A stretch of 64,000 nucleotides of DNA from Siphonodentalium dalli (lineage: Eukaryota; Mollusca; Scaphopoda; Gadilida; Siphonodentaliidae), in assembly GCA_032622095.1 (NCBI GenBank), contig CP136065.1, forward strand, positions 22,250,134 through 22,314,133, read 5' to 3'. This document shows positions 59,261-64,000 of this stretch, piece by piece; position 1 is the stretch's first letter; each line of letters begins with the position of its first letter. The notes under the pieces are model-generated. The model ran no database searches, was not told where the DNA came from, and saw nothing but the letters and a program-made list of their open reading frames with translations. The translations under genes and the position numbers were made by a program.

Positions 59261-60590
59261 AAAGGCAGCTATCGTGGCCGCAGCTGACAGCTTTATAAAG
59301 ACCCGCGATCAAGATGCGTATAATACTGTTTGAATACACGCTCAACTTTCCGATTCCAAAGTAATGCTGTACACTAAATACGGCATATATATTCTATTGT
59401 ATGAATAACCACCGTTGTATTAAAATTATATTATACTCTTAAATCACACACTTATAAATTATAATGTCCTAAAACCTGACCATTTCTAATCAAGGAAAAA
59501 AGGCCAGTGTATAGGGCTATAACGGTGTTTCAATTGTTGTGACCTTTGACCTCTGTTTTATTATTTGTTGTCTATAAGCACTGTAAAAGCTTACAAGATA
59601 CCAGAAGAAGCATTTTTTGTTAATTAAAACTCATTCATTGGTATTATAATTTAATTATTGCTGATGAAACCCAATTTGGAATCACAATCGCTGGAGCCTG
59701 TAATTTGCTTAGCTAGATAACTGCCATTTGGGCATTGGAATGACCTTTAATCCCAAAGGTCATCGAAGTTTCTCGGTGGTTGTGACTTGATTATTTGACC
59801 CTATGATACTAAATTATATTCTGGTATTTCATATCACACTCCAGCCCCAAAATGTCCAATATATACTTGGCAGAGGCAGATAACCTAACCCTACCCCCAA
59901 TATTTTGCCTAAGGGTAGTCGTCAGGGGGTCGTCTTCTTCATGACCAATGTTCTCACAATAAGCTACCGAATTGTACTGTCTATCATGCTTTTTTATCTT
60001 CTATAAACATTCAGCTTTGAGAAAAACATGATTAGAATTTGTCCGTCTGTTTGGTAATAACACCTCAAATTTCACCTATGTGGCTGAACGACTTGATGCT
60101 TGAAATGAAACTTTACCATTATCACTCTAATTCATATAATAGGCTATTTTATAAAATTCAAGTGAGACACATACATAATATACTACATGTAGTACAGAAA
60201 CAATGTCTATTTAGTTAGTATTTACTATTTATAGTACTAATCTCTATGTTAATTTTTCATTTGGTATTATGAGATCCCACCTTATAACCAGGTTGATTCG
60301 ATCAAATTGTTAATGTTCATGTACTGTATTTGATTGAAATACTGAAGTCTGAAGGCTGAATCATAACAAACCTGAACTGAAACTATTTGAAGTTTTCACA
60401 GATGAAAGCTAGATAAAGCCAAACATACCGGATACATGTACTTTACAGTATGATTCCAACTGTTAAACTTAAATCTTTTTGTAAACTAAAATTTCTTATG
60501 TCAATATATATAATTGTAATTCAATTGAGTATTTGTCACTAAAATCAAGCATTCTGATTGGCCGAGAGCGGCTAACTTTCGTTTTCGATT
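59261..60590. other. Unrecognised AT-rich stretch
   Basis: No feature recognised apart from short AT runs. Confidence 0.35.
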
Positions 60591-60596
60591 CACCGA

Positions 60597-60810
60597 CATC
60601 GGCCGCTTCAGCGTGCATCAAATCTGAATGTAGCACGGTCAAATGTAATCGGCGCAGAACGAGTAGCGAAACGAGCACACCCGCGCGTTGTTGTCTATAG
60701 ATACCGTTCATCGGCCGCTTCAGTGTGCATCAAATCTGAATGTGGTACGGTACAATTTGATCGGCGCAGAACGGAGTAGCGAAACGAGCCAACCCGCCCC
60801 ACAGGAAATG
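60597..60810 (+). repeat. Tandem duplication of about 115 bp
   Basis: CATCGGCCGCTTCAGCGTGC, AAATCTGAATGT, ATCGGCGCAGAACG and AGTAGCGAAACGAGC occur twice, at 60597 and 60711, with about ten differences. It is GC-richer than its surroundings. Confidence 0.65.
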
Positions 60811-60970
60811 GTTACGGAGCAGTGTTCCGAGTAACGCAATGGACACACCCAATGATTTGTGCACGGTGACAACGGCGAAATGAAAGTCTCGATTCGTGTC
60901 ATGAATATGACTAAATGAAACTTTTTATACAGTTTTTTTTGCAAATTCCTTGCTAGATTGAATTACAATG

Positions 60971-61108
60971 GAGATAAACGTACCCTGTTTCGTTGTACAT
61001 TCTGGGATTCGAGCATGAAAACAGTTTGCTTGCTTGCCGGCGAGTTCACAAACTGTTTTCATGCTCGAATCCCAGAATGTACATCTCAACAGGGTATGTT
61101 TATCTCCT
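60971..61108. repeat. Large hairpin
   Basis: 60995-61029 and 61050-61084 are exact complements over 35 bp (containing TTCTGGGATTCGAGCATGAA) with a 20-base loop. The pairing continues imperfectly outward to GGAGATAAAC and GTTTATCTCC. Confidence 0.7.
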
Positions 61109-61304
61109 AAATGTTTTGCATCTTGTTATGATATGAATTAGAACCTAAATTGAAGAAAGAAACAAAATTTAAATAAAAAATGTTTTTGTTTTGTTTTGGT
61201 CCAATTTTTTTTTTTTGCAATGGCCATAAAAAGTTTAGGGTCGGGGGTTTAAAATAGGGTCGGACGGGTTAGCGGAAACAAACGTCTTTTTTTTTTAGGC
61301 CTAA

Positions 61305-61778
61305 GGGTACTGAGCATGTTCGGTACAGACTTTTGCTCCCACTCCGCGTTAAGATGTCCATGAAATTCCTCCCCATGTTCTTGGGTGCATTTCATCACGA
61401 ACCATTCTGGCTACTTTTCCAATCAAGAAGGCATCAGAATCAAGGCCCATGTCACATGCTTGTTTTTATCGCACAACCTATATCACCTTCGTAAGTTGAT
61501 AGTTTTGACTCAATACCTTTATTTTGAGCCCGCAAGCCTGGTATCAAAGCTAGTATTCTGTTTTTCAGGTGCGTAGAATTGACAGGAGTTGATATGTATC
61601 TAGGTTCAATTTGCTTCAATTTCTCAGAATACATCTTTCTCAAATCTGATAGCTTGAAAACAGGGATGTTTGTCGATTCACTCCTGGGGTCCTCAATGTA
61701 ACGAGCTACTTCAGCCAGTGAAAGGGCTTCGTTAGAACTTGGATTTATCGAGTTACTGTCTTGTGTAATGGTATCCAT
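61305..61778 (-). pseudogene. Candidate Academ-like protein, N-terminal part
   Basis: From ATG at 61776-61778 the - strand reads a Ser/Asn-rich start. Then come VFKLSDLRKMYSEKL, STHLKNRILALIPGLRAQNK and EGDIGCAIK, which match the N-terminal block of the same invertebrate protein family. A frame change near 61450, in an A-run, gives KQACDMGLDSDAF and VARMVRDEM. Another near 61380 gives FHGHLNAEWEQKSVPNMLST, up to the Harbinger-type insertion. The continuation (ISLIL...) is found on the far side of the insert at 53549, with a G-to-T type stop close by. The start codon is the first in-frame ATG. About 700 bases upstream are the transposon's terminal repeat, so a promoter should lie in 61779-62472, but none is evident. 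Confidence 0.68.
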
Positions 61779-62698
61779 GTTGTATAAATGGCGTTATTTT
61801 TAACTTCCGGTTGCCATTCATGGGTTATCTTACATTTTTGTGGATAAGTTGTATACCATACAGATCATATGCATATAATAGTTGTCGTTTGAGAGTAACA
61901 GCAAGCTTATTGCGACAACACACTAGCTAGAGCTCATTTCATGTCACCAATAATGTACAGGACGTTTTAACACTGTCTCTTTTGTACCTTTGTTTAACCT
62001 AATTCTAGAAATTACTCGCATACCAGAAAAGACTTTATATAGTAGGCTAAAGATTACGCCAATAAACAATGCAAAAAAAAGACCATAATTATGTATTATT
62101 TACCCATATTTTTTTCAATTTTATTCAAAAATAGTAAATAAAAAATTAATAATAATAATTTTGTTGGCCATTTTGGACAGCCATCTTGGATTATTTAAAA
62201 AATAATTAGATTCAGAAGAAAGTATATTATGTTCACAATGTTCCCACAATTTTCCACCTGTATTCCGATATAAATATAGGTTAGTTCTGAGATTTAAGGC
62301 GACTACCATGAAAAACTGTTACTTTAAAAGGTCAAGTTCAAATAAAAGGTCAAGGAGGTCATTAAAAGTTGGAACCCGCTAACTGGGTAATGTACACCAC
62401 ATACAGACAAAACCCTGAAAGTTTCATGCTTCTATCACAAAGTGAACGATTGGTGCAGCTAGGCCTCCACTATAATAAACTAACTGAAAAAAATTGGTCA
62501 ATATTGTTTTATTAATTAACCCTTTACCCAATACACATATTACTAACATCACTGCTCACAACCAACACTTAAAGGTGATAACATCGCCATCCCAACCAAT
62601 GCAACTCCTCTGATGTCAAATTATTAAGAAAATAATATCAGTATTTATGTAACTTACATCACTGATGTTGTTTATCTTCATCTGAATTCATTTTTAGG

Positions 62699-62834
62699 TA
62701 ATACCTAAATAATCAACTAGATATGGCATGTTGCCATTCCGATGAATGGCAACAAGCCATATCTCCGACTAAATCCTGAAAAGTTAGCCATAATTCTACT
62801 GTGGTTAAAGAGTCGATTATTTAGGGCATTACTG
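62699..62834. mobile_element. Mariner-type MITE, copy 9 (left arm eroded)
   Basis: The right arm is complete to ATTATTTAGGGCATTACTG before TA. The left arm is reduced to GTAATACCTAAATAATCAAC, then ATATGGCATGTTGCCATTC. It lies just outside the large transposon. Confidence 0.7.
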
Positions 62835-63117
62835 TATTATATAGTATTATGAATATTGATTAGGTTTAATATTGGTATAATATAATAGATAATATAAAAA
62901 CAAACAAAAGGTATAAGCTTATTTATTGTTGATATTAATTTGTCCGTCAGCATAAAACACATCGAAATTGGGAGAGTTTGTTTATTGTTTTAAATTCCCA
63001 TCAAATCTTGATTGAATGCTCCTTTTACTCAATATATTAAAATAAAATAGTTTTCATAAGGATTTGTGGTGAAGGAGAGAAAACAAATCATATTTGCAAA
63101 CAATTTTATTTGTTAAT

Positions 63118-63560
63118 CTGAGATGAAGTCTCTGGTGGAGTTATAGTCATCACTCCTCATCCATCCATCTGTCAAATTAGTTGTGAAGCCAGGACCATAA
63201 CTCTTTCCCTCCATAGTAATTCTTAAAATGACTTCTTCTCAAGAACCAACAGGCCAATTTAGCTTATATTTGATTTGGCAACTCCTTTAGTGACTTGTAA
63301 CTCAATTTTGTTTAAATGGGGTCACCAGTTTAAAAAAAAATTAAACATCTTTAGATTTAATTTTTGTTTTTGTTTTTATCCCCGCCAAATTGAAAATTTG
63401 CAGGGGAAATAGGAATTGGGTTCCGTCCGCCCGTCTGTCCATCCGTCTGTCCAACCGTCCCTCCTGAATTTGTAAGAGTCATAACGTGAACAAATGTCAA
63501 CGGATTTCAAAGATGTGTGGTATATGAGTTCACCTGACCATTACCTAGAATGAGTTCGCA
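63118..63560 (+). repeat. Two hairpin-headed repeats
   Basis: 63118-63330 matches the 7252-type repeat (GAGATGAAGTCTCTGGTGGAG, ATAACTCTTTCCCTCCATAG, AATGGGGTCACC). 63378-63560 begins with another hairpin (TCCCCGCCAAATT / AATTTGCAGGGGA), then a GTCCGTC-rich leader, the same layout with a different head. Confidence 0.55.
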
Positions 63561-63608
63561 AGCCAGGTTCAGCCGGTTATTTTTACAGGAGTTAGGGACC
63601 GTGTCTTA

Positions 63609-63860
63609 ATGCAAAAACCGATACCGACCGATAACCGATACCGACCGATAACCGATTGTAATAAATCCATCGGTCATTCTATCGGTTATTCTATCTGTTC
63701 CATCGGTCATCCTATCGGTTCCATCGGTCGTTTCATCGGTCATTCTATCGGTTCCCTCGGTTATTCATCGTCGACTGATACTACGACGTCGCCAAAAAAC
63801 TACGACGTCGCGACTGATACTACGACGTCGCCAAAAAAAAACAGGTGTCAGTCGTGCATA
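63609..63860. repeat. Facing arrays of ACCGAT units and a GACGTC repeat
   Basis: At the left ACCGATACCGACCGATAACC repeats. At the right ATCGGTCATTCTATCGGTT-type units, the complement, repeat about eight times. TACTACGACGTCGC follows three times with A-runs between. The open frame across it (63609-63863) is low complexity. Confidence 0.65.
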
Positions 63861-64000
63861 TAATCGTATACGTAGGCCCAGTCTGGACTAAACTACATAC
63901 CCACATATAAAAAATAGTGGGTCTGACAACCTTTCGTTCATTTTTCATTTCTCAAACCCGGGATTCCTTGTAATTACCGCCAATCAAAACTTAGCTCTAA

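Larger units (their letters stand above)
53553..61301. mobile_element. Harbinger-type element inserted in the transposase gene
   Basis: 34-bp inverted ends (GGCCTTTAAAAAAAATACAT at the left, GGCCTAAAAAAAAAAGACGT complemented at the right, both continuing TTTGTTTCCGCTAAC) differ at four positions. TAA flanks both sides (53550-53552, 61302-61304). A 3-bp TWA duplication with GG ends is the PIF/Harbinger pattern. It separates the N-terminal and main parts of the protein at one codon region. No Harbinger transposase is recognisable in the 7.75 kb. The interior holds a TTAA MITE, a palindromic array, a LINE 3' end, a satellite and a large hairpin, so it is itself a nest. Confidence 0.68.
49065..62472 (-). 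mobile_element. Large Academ-like DNA transposon (decayed, nested)
   Basis: The outer ends are inverted repeats. The left reads TAGTGGAGGGCCTAACTGCA and later CGTTCACTTTGTGATAGAAG. The right, complemented, reads TAGTGGAGGCCTAGCTGCAC and the same CGTTCACTTTGTGATAGAAG. They align for about 58 bp apart from a 12-base gap. TAA lies directly outside both ends (49062-49064 and 62473-62475), a candidate 3-bp target duplication. Without the nested 53553-61301 insert the element would be about 5.66 kb. Its only visible gene is the broken one at 61778 to 50300 on the - strand. Both flanks carry AAAATGGCNGCC-type motifs (49375-49410, 62165). The Academ assignment rests on the 3-bp duplication and the XPG-like region of the gene; the superfamily could be another. 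Confidence 0.6.

Noticed and set aside
53553-61301. Reading the insert as a normal intron of the - strand gene
   Set aside because: Inverted 34-bp ends and TAA duplications sit exactly at the borders, and no GT...AG pair marks the junctions.

Overview
This is AT-rich, intron-rich metazoan DNA. Several things point to a marine invertebrate: mosaic extracellular domain exons, many MITE families, Helitron-like elements carrying internal satellites, hairpin-headed repeats with GTCC-rich leaders, and a large invertebrate-type DNA transposon. The Helitron-plus-satellite style resembles the bivalve 'pearl' elements, so a mollusc is my best guess, but the species cannot be fixed from the sequence.

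Only one host gene is visible. It lies on the + strand and is cut into short exons spread over about 36.5 kb: the end of a MAM domain (11003-11105), a Frizzled-type cysteine-rich domain in two exons (15393-15647, 17421-17495), a 14-residue linker exon (26563-26604), and a scavenger receptor cysteine-rich (SRCR) domain in two exons (30273-30420, 47385-47557). Splice sites and phases join cleanly (0/1, 1/1, 1/1, 1/1, 1/2, 2/1) with no stop codon. The start of the gene lies upstream of the window and its end probably downstream. The protein should be secreted or a membrane ectodomain.

Nearly everything else is repeat DNA. At 1-11 kb: a DIRS-like retroelement relic, an inverted-repeat element, Helitron pieces and degenerate satellites. 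At 11-15 kb: two head-to-tail Helitrons, then hairpin-headed tandem repeats. At 15-19 kb: a TTAA-target MITE nested inside a mariner-type MITE, then a Mutator-like element with a 9-bp target duplication. At 23-26.5 kb: a decayed hAT element invaded by a Helitron and a hairpin-headed repeat. At 26.9-28.3 kb: a foldback element. At 38.9-42.2 kb: four Helitron-like units joined head to tail. At 47.9-48.9 kb: a second Mutator-like copy.

The most interesting object is 49065-62472. It is a 13.4-kb unit with terminal inverted repeats (TIRs) and TAA target duplications, carrying on the - strand a broken gene for a large protein of a poorly characterised invertebrate family. That protein has candidate transposase-core motifs, an XPG/FEN1-like nuclease region and a cysteine-rich tail. 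I read it as an Academ-like DNA transposon. Its gene is disabled by frameshifts, stop codons and a 7.75-kb Harbinger-type insertion (53553-61301) with its own TIRs and TAA duplication.
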